Shown: positions 36,254-49,510, counted from the stretch's first letter. The stretch: 60,018 nt of DNA from Azolla pinnata (GCA_037176905.1 JBBBWG010030975.1:62737-122754), one strand, 5' to 3'. Translations and numbers: made by a program. The notes: generated by a model from the sequence alone, not told the origin.

Positions 36254-39200
36254 CCTCCGCCCGGCTGCTCCGCTTTTCTTTCTGCGGCCTTTTGCCGAGG
36301 AGCTTTCGGATTTCGATTCGGATTTCGATTCTCCTTTCCAAGCCAAGGTATTTTTCTTCTGGTTTTTCACGCGTTCTTTTCTTTTTCTTCTTTTGGGTAG
36401 GGAGGGAGGGGCACAGGCCAAAAACAAAAAAAAAAAGGAAAGGGAAAGCGAAAAGAGATGTAGCTCTTTTGTCATATTGTCGGAAGAGTGCAAACACGCA
36501 GCTCTCCTTGGAAGTTTGTAACAATGTCTCTGATACGTAATGTAGTTCTCAAGATAGTCTTTAATGTGCTTGGCTCACTTTGAGTACATACAGAAAAGCT
36601 TGTCTGGATTGGAATGGCATGATGCTATAGTTCCACCGAATGATGTAGTTTGTCGTCAAAGCGTGTTAAGCAAACGCTCGCTGTGATCGATCGAGCCGGC
36701 TGATAACTGCTTAGTACAGTTGCGAAGGCCGAAGCATCAAAATCTGTTCACTGTCATCATCATGCATACAACGCGTTGTGTTTGGGCTTGCATGCATCCG
36801 ACCAAACGTTCTTTCACCTGCTTCCTAATGCCGAATGCCAACTTTGTTATCCTGCCCAGTGATGAGTAACGAATGACGGTGTCATCGTGTATAGAGTGGA
36901 TTTCAGTCCAGAGGTTGACAGGGATGGATGATCTGGAAATGCTGAGATGATGCGAGAAGAATCAGATGCTTTCATGTGATTTGTGTAATAGATCTATGTG
37001 CACTTCAATTCTCTGAGTGTCGCAACTTTACAGTCTCAGCAGTGAAAATACTGGTCAGGGATGTATGTAAAAACAATCGAAAATGCCTGTGATAACTGGG
37101 TTTTCTGTTGCCTGTGGAAAATCAGAGCTATTGTTCAATGTGATCCGCAAAGCATATTATTATTGGTCCGGAACGATCCGCATCCTCTCTTAAGGTGGAA
37201 CATGAAGGGACGAGAAATTGTGGGATGGAATCTCAGGTCTGCTCTTTGCTTTCTATGGAATTGGAAATCCTGATCTGAATCAAAAACAGTATTATTAGCT
37301 CATTTGCTGATCTTCTGCAAGGAACTGTGAGCCCATTATGAACACAGGGTGCGTCGCCTGCCACCCTCAGAACAGTTGAACAATGTGGTGATCTCCGTCC
37401 AGAGTCTTTGAGTTTGAAGTCCAAGTCGCGAGGAAGCTTTCGTGTCTTTCTTTTCCTGCTGCTCTTTCTTCTTGAGACAATGCCCCCACCTCCAAGCAAA
37501 AGCCTTTTGGTTTGAATTTGTTTCAGCAGTCCAAGCACAAATCCGTGGACTGGGAAGGAGAAAAAGTTGGGTTGAAATAAGGCCGTGGAATGCTGCTGCT
37601 GCTGCTGCTTCGCGAGGCGAGAAAATTGCTGATTTTCAACGGAATATACATGGTCTTCTGTGCTCGGATTCGACGCATGCGACAAACATGATGCTTTTGA
37701 CAACAAAGGCGGCTAGACATTCTCGAGCGAATTCAGACTCTGGTCTCTTCGATCGGAATTCGGGTATGTGCACTGATGGTTAGATAGATAACTTTGTCAA
37801 GCATTGTTGGCAATGGCTATGGCTGGAAATCCTTCTAGAAAACTGTGAAGGCTTATATTGTGGACCACATTATGCTGCAGTTCATCCGTGAGCTGCTGGA
37901 TGACGAATCGGATTCAGTCAAGTCAATCGACACTAATCCTGATGCTTTTGGTGCTAGCACTATACAAGTGAAACACTTGTTTGCTGTTGCTATTACACAA
38001 TTTACATCACAAAGAAAACCACCAAAACAGGAAAGAAGAAAAGCTTTGGTTTCCAAATTTAACTCCCGATTTCGTCCTTACTGAATCAATGAAAGTATTT
38101 TCTGTTTAACTTCCAAGCTAACTCCTGATTTTATACCTAATCAGATTCGTCAAGTTTAATTTTCCGGATCTTGTACTTATTAAATCAATAAAAGCATTTT
38201 CAATTTCCATGTTAAACGTCTAATTTTTATCCTCATTAAAAAATTAGGAGCGCTGCTCCCTCATTTTTTTCATTTTCTTTCTTTTTTATTAACAGATTTT
38301 CCAACCGGAGGCAAGAATTATTGGAGTCGAAATGGATGGAAGCAATTCATTTGGTTTGTGATGTGATTATGATGCGCTGAATAGTTCGATGATTTTCGCT
38401 GATAAATCTCATATATTTATCGGTTCATTGATAAACTAAACCAAATAGATCAGTTACAATCGTAAGTTTCTGGCATGCAATCCACTATTCTCTCAAAATA
38501 TTGTGTATGTGTAATTGCATTGGGCCGTGTGCATGCATGTGTAATCATAGACGCACACACATATCGTAACGAGTTGTTATTGTCTTTCTTATTCGCTTTA
38601 AACATGTTATACAATGTTCATATCATCACGATTATTTCGTGGGACATTTGCAGTTTTTTTACTATGTGATTCGATCAATAACCAGGTGTAGAAACATCGT
38701 GTTAGAAACCCTAATTCGTTGATTCATAGGGTTATTAATCAACGTATGATTCTCCCAGGCAAGAAATAGGTGAATAGGCTAATCGGTGTATTCGACTCGA
38801 TGAGAAATCGAAGAATTATTTAAATCGACGAGACTAATCAATGTATTTTGAGACAACTTCGAGTTAGTTCATCTCAAGAAATCGTCTGCCTTTGAGATCA
38901 ACTCTAGGAAGCCATGGACTGCAATCAGGACGATCGCTTTCGATCAGCAACGTGCCAACAAAGGGATATATAGCACACATCGTTCTAAACAAACATCGGA
39001 TTACCAATCGAATTCAGGGCTACAATTTCACAGCTAAATCGACGCTCAGAAAAGGCGGGGTGTTTGCACGATGTACGTGGATCGATCGGGAATCGGATCC
39101 TTTCCGTTTCAGATCTGCGACCGATGGGGATTCAGGGACAAGCACGATGCTGATCGATTCGGAGCCTATATATATCTATCCACCCATCGGACGATTCCGC

Positions 39201-39940
39201 CATGATTCGAACCGATGAAAGAGAAACCTCATCGGAACGCCAAAAAACCACGATGCCGATGTTCCGAAACACAAAACCTGGAATTTGTTGTGAAAAACTC
39301 CAGTTTCTTTGCTAAACACAAGACTTGGACTTTTGTGTTGTGAAAAACTCCAGTTTCTTTGCTAAACACAAGACTTGGACTTTTGTGTTGTGAAATTGTA
39401 GTTCTTTTTCTTGTCACTTTGTTGCTTTCCTTGGGCACATGGCCATGGCCCACAGCAAAAGAGGCGCATGTATGCTCAGGTTTCTGTGGAATTCCCTTCC
39501 AATCTGCAGTCCTTTGCCCAAATCCTTCCGAACCCACATCGAGCCGCATCAGGAGCAGACGCCGCAACAGGAACGGCGGCCGTCTCAGGCATGAGGTGAG
39601 GAGCCGGGCCGGCCCTTCAGGTCTTGCATTCCCGTCCGGATGATCCCAGGATCTAGTTCGTAATCCGGACGCACATGCATTCCCGCCTCGGATCTCGGTG
39701 GTTTTCGGATCGCAGGACTGCTTAAACCGTATGTCTCTTTCAGCTCGGATCTCGTTCGATTCGGATCGGAAGGGGTTTTTAAGCACACACAATTCTCGGG
39801 CCTAGCTCCGCTCCCCGCAATGGTTCGGTCGGAGACCCTTCTCTGCGGGAGATGGGCCTTGGAATATTGTGACAAGTGATGTGGAAGCTCTCCAATCCTT
39901 TGAAAACATCACCGCCGTCTTCTTCGTTGTCTACTTTGAC
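36254..39940. other. Intergenic region, PurF / macro-CRAL-TRIO gene
   Basis: The left end should carry the PurF 3' UTR and the right end (about 39480-39940) the leader and promoter of the next gene. A CTG run lies at 37591-37610. Around 38055-38240 a degenerate segment of about 75 bp (AACTCCCGATTT... AATCAATGAAAG) occurs three times. Short frames at 37442-37783, 37845-38084 and 38892-39218 have no recognisable domain. Confidence 0.55.
39291..39390. repeat. 50-bp tandem duplication
   Basis: Two adjacent perfect 50-bp copies (39291-39340, 39341-39390), each beginning TGAAAAACTCCAGTTTC in the first and the equivalent in the second, about 550 bp upstream of the macro-domain gene start. Confidence 0.92.
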
Positions 39941-42900
39941 ATGGAATCTTCGAGAGTTGTTTCCAGCTCTGTACTTGATCATTCTATTGTGAAGCTAGAC
40001 CAAGTTCCTCGATGGAGTGATGCAGATTATAATGTCTCTGATGATGGGTCGGGTTCGAGTGACCCGCTTTCGTCTTCGAATGATCATGGCCTAGCAGAGG
40101 TAACTACCTCCCGATTCCCGCTAGATCATGGGATCAATTCAAAACTGTATCTTTGGCGTGGGCATCCATGGAACCTCGATGTTGATGCTGTTGTCAATTC
40201 TTCAAATGAGGTATTCACCCTATATTTGCCTTTCAGTTACACTCGTTATTTGGTCTATAATTTTCTATGGCATGCTCTAAGTATCCATTATGCTTTCGTT
40301 ACTACATTTCCTTTGTTTCAGTCATTTGTCTCAGACACTGATGCGCATGGAATGGCTGATCAATTATTTTTCTGATTGGATTCATTAGTTATGTTCATTC
40401 CATTTACGCAATCAATGCATATAAAAATCCACTAGGATCCTATTTGGCTTTTAGTGCTGGATTGTCAGGCTAGCAATGCCTATGGGTGTAAGGATCTGTC
40501 AATCAGTGCATCCATCGATTTGAAGTAGTAATGCCTATTTAATAGTTAAGGATTCATTATATGTTTGATAGGTTTGCGGCGTCAAAAGTTATAGAATGGT
40601 ATAATGTATTTTTGTTACTGAATTCCCTTAATTCAGCCACTGCTTTGTGGCATCAATTTCCATGGAATTGTGTGATTATCCATTTTCATTTATGTTTGTG
40701 GATACAATCATTGGGTTGAGGCATCGATGCTGTCACACTGTTCAAGGTTCCATTAAGGTTTTCATGATTTACCACATTGGCTCCATTGATTGATTGGATG
40801 CATCAGCTACATTCCTGTGCTCAAGACACCAATGCTTATGGAATGGCAGAGCATTACTGTAGTTTTTGCAAGTTAGTTTGTTTATTGGTTAGGGCAGGAC
40901 ACAGATGTTTAAGGATCTTATGGTTTGCATTATTCGATTTAACCCTTAGTTTATGGAAGACAACACTTATTGAGGTTCTGTGTTTCTGGAAATAGATCAA
41001 TCAAGAAAATGTGGATTGTCTAAAATACTACATTGGTAACGTTTAAATAATGGAGTTTCAGCTTCTGATATGAACTATATTTCTCTTCAATAGAATCTTG
41101 ATGAGATGCACAGCAGCCCAGGATTGCATGCTGCAGCAGGGCCAGGACTTTCTGAAGAGTGTGCAACATTGGTCAGTTCTGTTAATCTTGAACCTCAGTG
41201 AAGATCGTCTTTATTGATAGAACAAATCGATGTTGATAGCGTAGTTTATTGAGTGCATTTTTTTGTAGTTGTAGTGACGATAACCATTGTTTATCAAATT
41301 CATCGTGTTAAAACAGGGTGGCTGTAGAGCTGGTATGGCCAAAGTAACCAATGCTTATGATTTGCCAGCAAGGTAAGATATATGCACTTTGTTCTTGATT
41401 TCTTTCTATGGCATATACATTACATTTATTATAGCAAGTGTACAAACGTCCATTTTATCTTTACCAGTTCACTACATGGAATGCAAAGTTTGGTATTATC
41501 ATTGCTTGAATCTTAAAGATAAACGAAAAAGGGATTTTCATCCTATTTACCAAGAGTTTCAAGCATATAGGGTTAGGGTTTAGGGCTTTTAAACTGCTGG
41601 AGGTATATGTAGATTACGAGTGACATCATGGATGTTTTGGCAAGAGAACAATGAGAAGATATTTTTTTCGTATGCTTAACTTATCCACTCTATGTCTTAA
41701 AGCCAATACTTTTGCCCATACAGTTGAGGGATAATGTCCAAAAGGAAACTCAGAGAGTACACATTCCTGGATAGTTAAATTGACAGTTGGGTCTGAGTAG
41801 AGGACGTACGAGACAACTTCATTATTGAAATTCACATATGGATCATTCTGCGATGACAGCTCAGGAACAATCGTTGAGTAAGATGTATCGATGAGTATCC
41901 AGATAATGAAATTGACGGTTGGCACTGAATAGATAAGATGGTATTGTGTGAGAAACTTCATTATTGAAGTTTACTTCTGGATTGGTCTGCAATGACAACT
42001 AAGTACATCCACGATACGAGCATTGGTGTATCTATGATCATCTAGACTTCAGGAATGGTTGGAGATTTACCCAAGTGATAAATAATGTTGTCTAGATGTA
42101 TTTCAAGGGTACTTTTTTTCATGGGCTTATATACAACTTCGTAGACTTTGGAAGGTCGGCCAATAACACATAACACAAGACTGTTCTATTTCCTAATGTC
42201 ATCTTTCGATAGTGGCCAAATCATATTTTTCTCCTTTCATGGTTCCAAGAACTTTACAGTGAGCTCTTGGCAAGCTAAAGTATATTGACAATTGAGATAT
42301 GTCAACTTGACTCTTCTCAGATTACTTTGTACGGTCTTTGAATCCCGTTCCATATATGGGTTTCATTTTTGACATCATAGATGATATATAGGGTATTCAA
42401 AGAAAACCACACACGAGAAGGAACCCAGGCAGAGCAGTTCTCTTCTGGAAATTAGCTGTGAAACCAACGTCGATGTTTGTTAACAATTATCAAGGAAAAT
42501 TGTAAGTCAATATATGGTGCAGGTTGATCCACCTTAAGTGACCAATTTTCTGATGGATTCATTCAACTGTTTTACTGCTGACGTGTGATGAACGTAGATA
42601 TCGCATACCAATGAGGTGGCAGTGTTGGTTGAATCCACAAATAAAAGATTATTGGAGCACAAACTTTATCAAATAGATAATCGGATGAATAGATAATTGT
42701 GGCCGCCTTAATCTAAATAGATGTAAGGAAAAGCTTTCATTCTCTAAAGCGAGTGTAATTCCTTGGATTTATACAAGGAGTGGTGAGTGATGAAGCTCTA
42801 GGATATACTATTGGACAATCCTGAAAGATAAAATGTATGCACTTTTAAGTTGGAAAGCAAGGTCATTTTTAGAGTAGTAATGAAAGGAACTGTAGTAGCA

Positions 42901-45900
42901 TCAACTTCTTAGCTTTGAAATTGCATGTTTACTTTTGAGCATTTCAAAGAGGTTTTCTTTCATATGCAGTTCATACAACTGATGTCTTTATCACTTTTAA
43001 TTTGTATGCTTATGCTCAAGCAGTTCCAGAAATTGGAAGTCATTCCAGACAGCCAGAATAGTTTATTTATCTTATAATCCTTTTCAACTGTGAATCAGGG
43101 CACTTTGCTCATCCTTAGAATCAAATCCAACATGAGCACATCAATCCAAAACCTTTATTTGTGTTTTGTATATTGCTCTATCATTTATCTGATTATATAC
43201 TTGCATCTTCAACTCATTCTAAAACCATTTATAGAACATGGGATTTCAAGCATTTCCTTTTCTAATGGCTTTATTCTGTTTAACATCGAAATCCTGTCTC
43301 ACAAATCAACAGGAAAGTTATTCACACAGTAGGGCCCAAGTATGCATCGAAATACCATACAGCTGCAGAGAATGCTTTAAGCCATTGCTACCGATCATGT
43401 CTTGAGATGCTTATTGACCTTGACCTAAAAAGGTTCACCTGACTTTCTTTTTTGTTAACTTTGATCTCAATTTGTGAACATATTGCGTTTTTTGATTCAA
43501 CCTTTGGAAAGTTGTGTGTTATGTGCAGCATCGCTTTTGGATGCATTTATACAGAAGCAAATGGGTATCCACGTGAAGAAGCAGCTCATGTTGCAATAAG
43601 TAAGTTCACCTGTCAAGAAAGATTTGTTTATATGTGTTTCTGTATTGATCATGAAGATTATTTCCAGGAACTGTACGCCGGGTTCTAGAAAAACATCATG
43701 GAAGAGTCTCTGCTGTAGTATTTTGCACCTCCTCGACATCTGATACAGAGATTTACAAACGGTGCTCATACGCAATAATCGCTTTAATCTCTTGAAGCGT
43801 GCACGTCCATAACTTGGACAGATTTGTTTTATGAGAAATTAGTTTTAGTATTCATTAGACTCATTGAAGATATGGGTGCACTTCCTAGCATTTGCAACAG
43901 GGTTTTACATGCTTTTTAGATGTGTGTATGTGTGTGTATACACATATATACAAACATCATTTATACCCAACAATAAAGGAAATGGTTGTACAGATGTATT
44001 ACCTGGACCCTAAATGCTTGCATATGGTGTGCTAAAATTCTTTCTTCACCTATTTGCAGGCTTCTTCCTCTATATTTTCCGAGAAACAAATCAGAAGAAG
44101 AAATGGCTCGTACAAAACTTCCACAAGATGTCGGAGACGAGAATGGCGAGACCAGTATATCTGATCGTAGAATTAGAATCAAAGCTCTTCCAGCACCCCT
44201 TAGATCATATCCAAGCTACATCCCAAATATCAGTGATCAAGAAGCTAATGGCGATGATTCACATGTTGCTTCTGCTAGGTCTCTGTTATCACAATATATT
44301 CAAGCTGGTAAACAGCATAAGTCTTTTTGCTCATTATAGTTCTTTTTGTCATGCAGATCTTTTTCTATGGATGCATATATCGATCCTCTATTCATGACAA
44401 TGATGAAGGATCCTGATCAGAGAAGAAAAGAACAATGGGAAAGAGTTGCTCAAGCACAAGCTGGGTGGATGTGGGCGAAATGGTTGGGTTTAGGTAGTAT
44501 TGGCGGACCTCCCCTCACAGTTGCAGAGGAAGATTCACTGCATGCTCGGTACCTTGCACGAGCCAATGCTGTAAACCTAGCAGAGATTGCAGAAATGAAA
44601 ATCTTGTGAGTGATTTGCTTTTTCTAATGTGTGATGCTATTGTCTAACACTTTGATGGTTTTTCCTAATTGTGAGTTTGATGACATTGGAAAAAGCTATC
44701 GATACAATCTGCTCAGTATTTTTTACCAAATGCCTGTGATCATTGTTTCCCTTTCTCAAGCAGTTATGCTTTCTATTTGGACAATTATAAGATGCCATAT
44801 TGGTGGAGTTAGAAGATTCTTTCTATTTGGACAATTATAAGATGCAAATTTTTGTCCTGTGACATCTGAGTCTTGTTATTAGGTATCGTGGTGGAGTTGA
44901 CCTTGAAGGACGGCCAGTTATGGTGATTGTTGGAGCGCATTTTCTGTTACGTTGTCTAGACTTGGAAAGATTTGTGCTGTATGTTGTGAAGGTACTGTTT
45001 TCTTCAGAGAACAGAAACAAATGCTAAATTGAGTATCGTATGTTTGTTTTTTGGCATCTTCCCGATTTCATAGTATCTGTCTCTGTTGCACACTCCAATT
45101 CCTATTCATTGTTTGCATGTTTTTTATATATTTTCTTCTATATGTAGTGTGACCAATTTCCTCATGTACATTGTTCCTGGTTAAAAAAATTTATTAGTCA
45201 AAAAGGAATTTATTATGTAATATTATTTTTTTGCAGGAATTTGAGCAGCTGATACAAAGGCCTTATTCTATTGTCTATTTCCACTCTGCGGCGGCATTGC
45301 AAATGTGAAATTTAATTACGTAAATTCTTTTTTTTGGTTATCATTGTGACATTGTTAGCCTTCTGGAAAAGGATTTCCTTTGGTTGTGGGTAGCTTGTTT
45401 CGTTTACTTTGTTTATAAATTTTGTTTTCAAGACAGGCAGCCTGACCTAGGATGGATGAAGCGCTTGCAACAGATTTTAGGTCGAAAACATCGGAAGAAT
45501 CTGCATGTATGTACTCTTTACTTACTGAAGTTGAGAGCACTTTTTCTTATTTGCATGTATGTTTGCTTACTAAAATCCTTTACTCATAAGACCAACAAAA
45601 CCATCTGGTTTTCTGACACCAACCTTCTTGGTTTGTTATTCGCTTTCTCTCTACCTTTCTCTGCGTTTTGTGTTTCTGCTTGGTCCTAATCCCTATGATG
45701 ACTTAATCTTTGTTTAGGGTTTCTATTAATGCCTGATCTTTGTGTTTAGGGTATCTGCTGTCCTTTGTTTATAAATCTATTTCCTCTACTTGTTTACCAT
45801 GTACTCCCCTTCCCTCTGAGTTTGCAGTGACTGCTACAAGATTTCCCACCCTGGCAATTCTATCACGTTTGCAAATGAAGACTGAATAGAGCTTTAAGTC

Positions 45901-47526
45901 AATCAAATTCGGTGATTAAAGAGGATCTAGAGAAGTACTTCCAAAGGACTATCATCATACAAGGTTGAGGATCTAGAAAGTTGATCTAGAAAAATGCATT
46001 TCTACATTAGAAAACAATGTGAACTAGGAAATTCACATATGGGCAGAGGTGGAAAAGATGCCAAAGCCCAAGCTGAGCATGTTAGGAGGAAATAATGTTA
46101 ATGCTGCTTAGATTAAGGTAGTCAAAGAACACACAGGAGCAGTTATAGATAAGTTGGAGGTGCTGAATACAGCAAAGAGGAAGGAGCCAAAACAAAAGCT
46201 TGTCTGCTGCACATACTAGTCATTGCCTCCCTCACTTTGGAGAGCTTTCCATCCTAAAGCGGCCCATGTTGGAGATTTTCAGGTGTAAAAACTTAAGCCA
46301 ATCTAAGTGCAGGATGTTCATTTATGAGGTGTCTGCAGTAGTTCATTACTTTTGTTTGGTTGTATCTATCCTCTTTTGAGACATGAAAACATTTGAAGAA
46401 GTATTTTCTCATTTTTGGTCCTATAGGTCATTTTGACTTCTTTAAAAGAAATCAACATAACTTGTCTTTCTTTCTCCATCTTAGACATGTCTGTTTTCTT
46501 AAATTTCTTTTATCTTCCTTGCTTCTTTTATCTGTTTCGTATCTTTTGTCCTCATGAGCTCTAGTTTCTTCATTGGCAACAGTACTTCAGCCACATCTTT
46601 CTCAGAGTAAAGCAAAGGACAATAGGGTCAAATAGCTTTGTTGACTATGTATCTCCAAACGGTTAAATACTGCGTTCAATTCTTTCAGCTCCTAGGGTTT
46701 TAGAAAGGTTGCATGGTACCGAGCTTTGGATATAAATATCATGTACTCAGATCCGTACCAACTCAGGATGGTTAATATGATGCAAGAAACAAAGTGTAAA
46801 ATGAACTCAAAAAGTGTTTGATACAACATAAGAAACAACGCATGGAAGGTGTAAATGCGAGATGCATATACAACTCACAAAATAAACCGCTAGGGTGTTG
46901 TTAACATTCATCCTCATGTTTTTCTTACGTTTAACAGGCGATATATGTTCTCCATCCCACCCTTGGTCTGAAGACGGCTGTTCTTGCTCTGCAGATCTTT
47001 GTTGAACCTGAGGTAAGTAAAAGATTGGTCAATTCTCAACAATGAAAATGGTAAAGGTGATAAGCAAGATTTTCATTTCTTTCTATTGAAACGGTAAAAG
47101 GTAAGAATATGGGTGTGTTTGCTTGCGATGCATTCTTTCAGGTGTGGCGAAAGACTGTATACGTGGAGCGACTCCTGCAGCTTTTCCGATACGTACCACG
47201 GGAACAACTTACCATTCCTGATTTTGTTTTCCAGTAAGAAAATTTCATCACCAGTCGATTCCAAAAGAAAACGAGTCGCGAATCAAAATTAGAAACATTT
47301 GGTATGAAGAGAAAAAAAGGAGTTAGAAGGCATTCAAAAATGGCTATTAGGAGAGTAAAAAATTGGAAAACTGCACACGAGTATCGTGAAAAGAGATATA
47401 TTGGTGGTGGTAGTATAGTAGTAGTTGAGACTCAAAGTTTGTGATTTGTGCAGGCATGATTTGGAGGTTAATGGTGGGAAGGGTGTTATTGATCCCAGAA
47501 CAAGATATATCACGAACCGGCCCTAA
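39941..47526 (+). CDS. Macro domain + CRAL-TRIO protein (GDAP2-like)
   Basis: Fourteen exons give 547 residues: 39941-40210, 41094-41171, 41317-41372, 43313-43432, 43529-43599, 43668-43761, 44060-44278, 44357-44605, 44883-44991, 45237-45304, 45437-45506, 46938-47012, 47142-47233, 47454-47526. The macro domain (about 45-190) has VDAVVNSSNENLDE, GPGLSEECATLGGCRTG, and RKVIHTVGPKY, expected to bind ADP-ribose or related nucleotides. The C-terminal CRAL-TRIO fold (about 370-520) has RGGVDLEGRPVMVIVGAHF and PDLGWMKRLQQILGRKH, a lipid-binding type. It matches Arabidopsis At1g69340 along its length. The start at 39941 gives the same N-terminal length; an in-frame ATG at 39869 is less likely. Function in plants is not established to my knowledge. 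Confidence 0.93.
41373..43312 (+). other. Large intron 3 of the macro/CRAL-TRIO gene
   Basis: 1.94 kb, the longest intron in this gene. It contains a short telomere-like AGGGTTAGGGTTTAGGGC at 41569-41585. A motif of TTGACAGTTGG(T/G) plus AGATAAGATGGTATTG-like words recurs around 41780-41945. No coding remnant was recognised. Confidence 0.6.
44771..44845 (+). repeat. 25-bp direct repeat, 50 bp apart, in an intron
   Basis: TTCTATTTGGACAATTATAA plus GATGC occurs at 44771 and 44821 in intron 8 of the macro/CRAL-TRIO gene, shortly before exon 9. Confidence 0.9.
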
Positions 47527-48780
47527 TTGGGATATATCTCATTTGCCATCATTTCCTACAGGGAGTAAGGTTTAACTATCCCTTGTTTTTCTTTTTTCTC
47601 CACAAGTTGTGTAATATTTATCGGTATTCTTTATGGCAAGCTTTCATATTTTTTCTGAGCTGGGGCTTTCCGATTATATACCTTGCACAGCTATATACAA
47701 AGCTTTTTCCAGTTTCGGAGCAAAGCTTCTGCCAATTTCATTCTTTTTCCTTCAAAGAAGTTTTGCTGCTTGCTCTGTGTTCATTCATTCCGATAGATTA
47801 CGCTTGTATCTGCACATATATACCTAAAGGTGTAAAGATTCCCGATGCGAACAGAAGAGTTGTGTCCAGAGATAATGCGGTAGTTCATACGAAAAGTTCA
47901 TACGAAATTCGGAGAATGGTGTTGGGCACTTTTGCTTTTATTCATGCACATGCACATGAATGATCAGAAATGTTATGATGGAACACTTTCCTATCATTAA
48001 GGTATGCAACAAACATACAACTACTATGCAACAAATAGGTATATGTATGTATGTATGTATGCATAATTATACCTTAATGATAGTAAGTTATTCCATTATA
48101 ACTTTGCTTTTATTCATGCACATGCATATGAATGATCAAGAAATTTTATAATGGAATAATTTCCTATCATTAAGGGTATTATGAGGAAGTACCATCGAAG
48201 GGTGGGTTTGTTCAGATGTTTGGATCGTGCATATGTGGGGTTGGAGTATTGGGTGTTCTGAAATTGGAGACCTCAGTAGGTTGTCTCTGTGAAAGACGAT
48301 TTGTGAGCTGATTCGTAAGTTACTAGTATGAGAAAAATGGCGAGGAACTTTGTATAGTCGGGGCAACCAGCGATTTGGATCAGATAAGTGAGATTAGGCT
48401 CGATTAAGAAGATTGGGCTAATCTTCAGAGTAATTAGGGCAAAGGCAAGCGGACAAAATTAAGTGTAATTAGGCAACCAGAGAAGTAGGAAGCGATGCGG
48501 AGGGATATCGATCAGAACGAATCGAGCCCTTTTTTTATCATCATCGTGATCATCGTCAGTAATCCGTAATAATCCTCGCATTGTACGTACTGTAGAAAAA
48601 AGACACCAGTACGTCGGTGGCTCAGCTGAAGCGGAGATTTTAACATACGCACACGATCGATCATGGCGACGACTTGCCCGGTTTTCTTTTCGAGTTCCTC
48701 AGACGATCTCTCGGTAAAATACAGTTGAAAAAAATGGGCCTGGTTGGGCTTTTTCCGTGCCGCAAATCTCGAGGCACTGT
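47527..48780. other. Intergenic, downstream of the macro/CRAL-TRIO gene
   Basis: It probably starts with the 3' UTR. Apart from the foldback structure at 47.93-48.18 kb, nothing recognisable. Confidence 0.55.
47931..48180. repeat. Foldback/direct-repeat element
   Basis: About 75 bp from TTTGCTTTTATTCATGCAC to CCTATCATTAAGG occurs at 47931-48006 and again at 48103-48176. Between them 48070-48101 (TACCTTAATGATAG...CCATTATAA) is the inverted copy of the 3' half. The internal arms could form a hairpin, so this may be a MITE-like remnant or a local rearrangement. Confidence 0.8.
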
Positions 48781-48814
48781 TGTCGAGCAGGAAATGGATT
48801 AGAAGCTTGATGGA

Positions 48815-49403
48815 AGCGATTAGGTAGATCCCCTCCTTAATCAGACGCTTGACGGAAAGGGATTAAGCAGATCCCCTCCTTAATCACTTTCCATCAAGCT
48901 TCTAATCTTTGTCTGATTAGGGTTTAATTAAACGGGGCGGGGGGGATCTACTTAATCACATTCCATTAAGCTAACCCCCTTTAATGGATCACAAGCTTGA
49001 TGGAAAGTGATTAAGCAGATCCCCTCCTTAATAACAAGCTTAACGGAAAGTGATTAAGCAGATCCCCTCCTTAATCACAAGCTTAATGGAAAGTGATTAA
49101 GCAGATCCCCTCCTTAATCAGAAGCTTGATGGAAAGTCATTAAGTAGATCCCCTCCTTAATCACAAGCTTAATGGAAAGTGATTAAGCAGATCCCCTCCT
49201 TAATCACAAGCTTAATGGAAATTGATTAAGGAGATCCCCTCCTTAATCACAAGCTTGATGGAAAGTGATTAAGCAGATCCCCTCCTTAATCACAATCTTG
49301 ATGGAAAGTGATTAAGTAGATCCCCTCCTTAATCACAAGCTTAATGGAAAGTGATTAAGCAGATCCCCCCCCTCTAATTAAACCCTAATCTGACAAAGAT
49401 TAG
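48815..49403. repeat. 43-bp minisatellite with an inverted flanking copy
   Basis: The word GATCCCCTCC recurs with exact 43-bp spacing at 49018, 49061, 49104, 49147, 49190, 49233, 49276, 49319 and 49362, and on the left at 48827 and 48870. Between the groups, 48881-48972 is an inverted copy: its AATCTTTGTCTGATTAGGG matches the reverse complement of the array's right edge at about 49375-49402. The array lies directly upstream of the CBL gene. Confidence 0.93.
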
Positions 49404-49415
49404 GTCAAATACTTC

Positions 49416-49458
49416 CTTCTTCTCTTTCTTTCTTTCCTTTTCCTCTTTCTTCTTCTTG

Positions 49459-49506
<48 letters not shown>
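49416..49506 (+). repeat. Pyrimidine tract with (CT)n
   Basis: A C/T-only stretch with about 19 CT units (49468-49506) lies 85-175 bp upstream of the CBL exon 1 ATG. (CT)n tracts are frequent in plant leaders, so this probably marks the 5' UTR or core promoter. Confidence 0.8.

Positions 49507-49510
<4 letters not shown>

Noticed and set aside
35303..36493. 396-codon minus-strand frame opposite the PurF 3' half
   Set aside because: The forward strand encodes a complete PurF with all catalytic residues; the reverse frame has no recognisable motif.
39186..39215. GGTTCGAATC box on the minus strand suggesting a tRNA T-loop
   Set aside because: Flanking bases cannot form the T stem or acceptor stem.
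48815..49403. CRISPR-like regular spacing of the 43-bp array
   Set aside because: The whole unit is repeated with no unique spacers, and this is a plant nuclear sequence.
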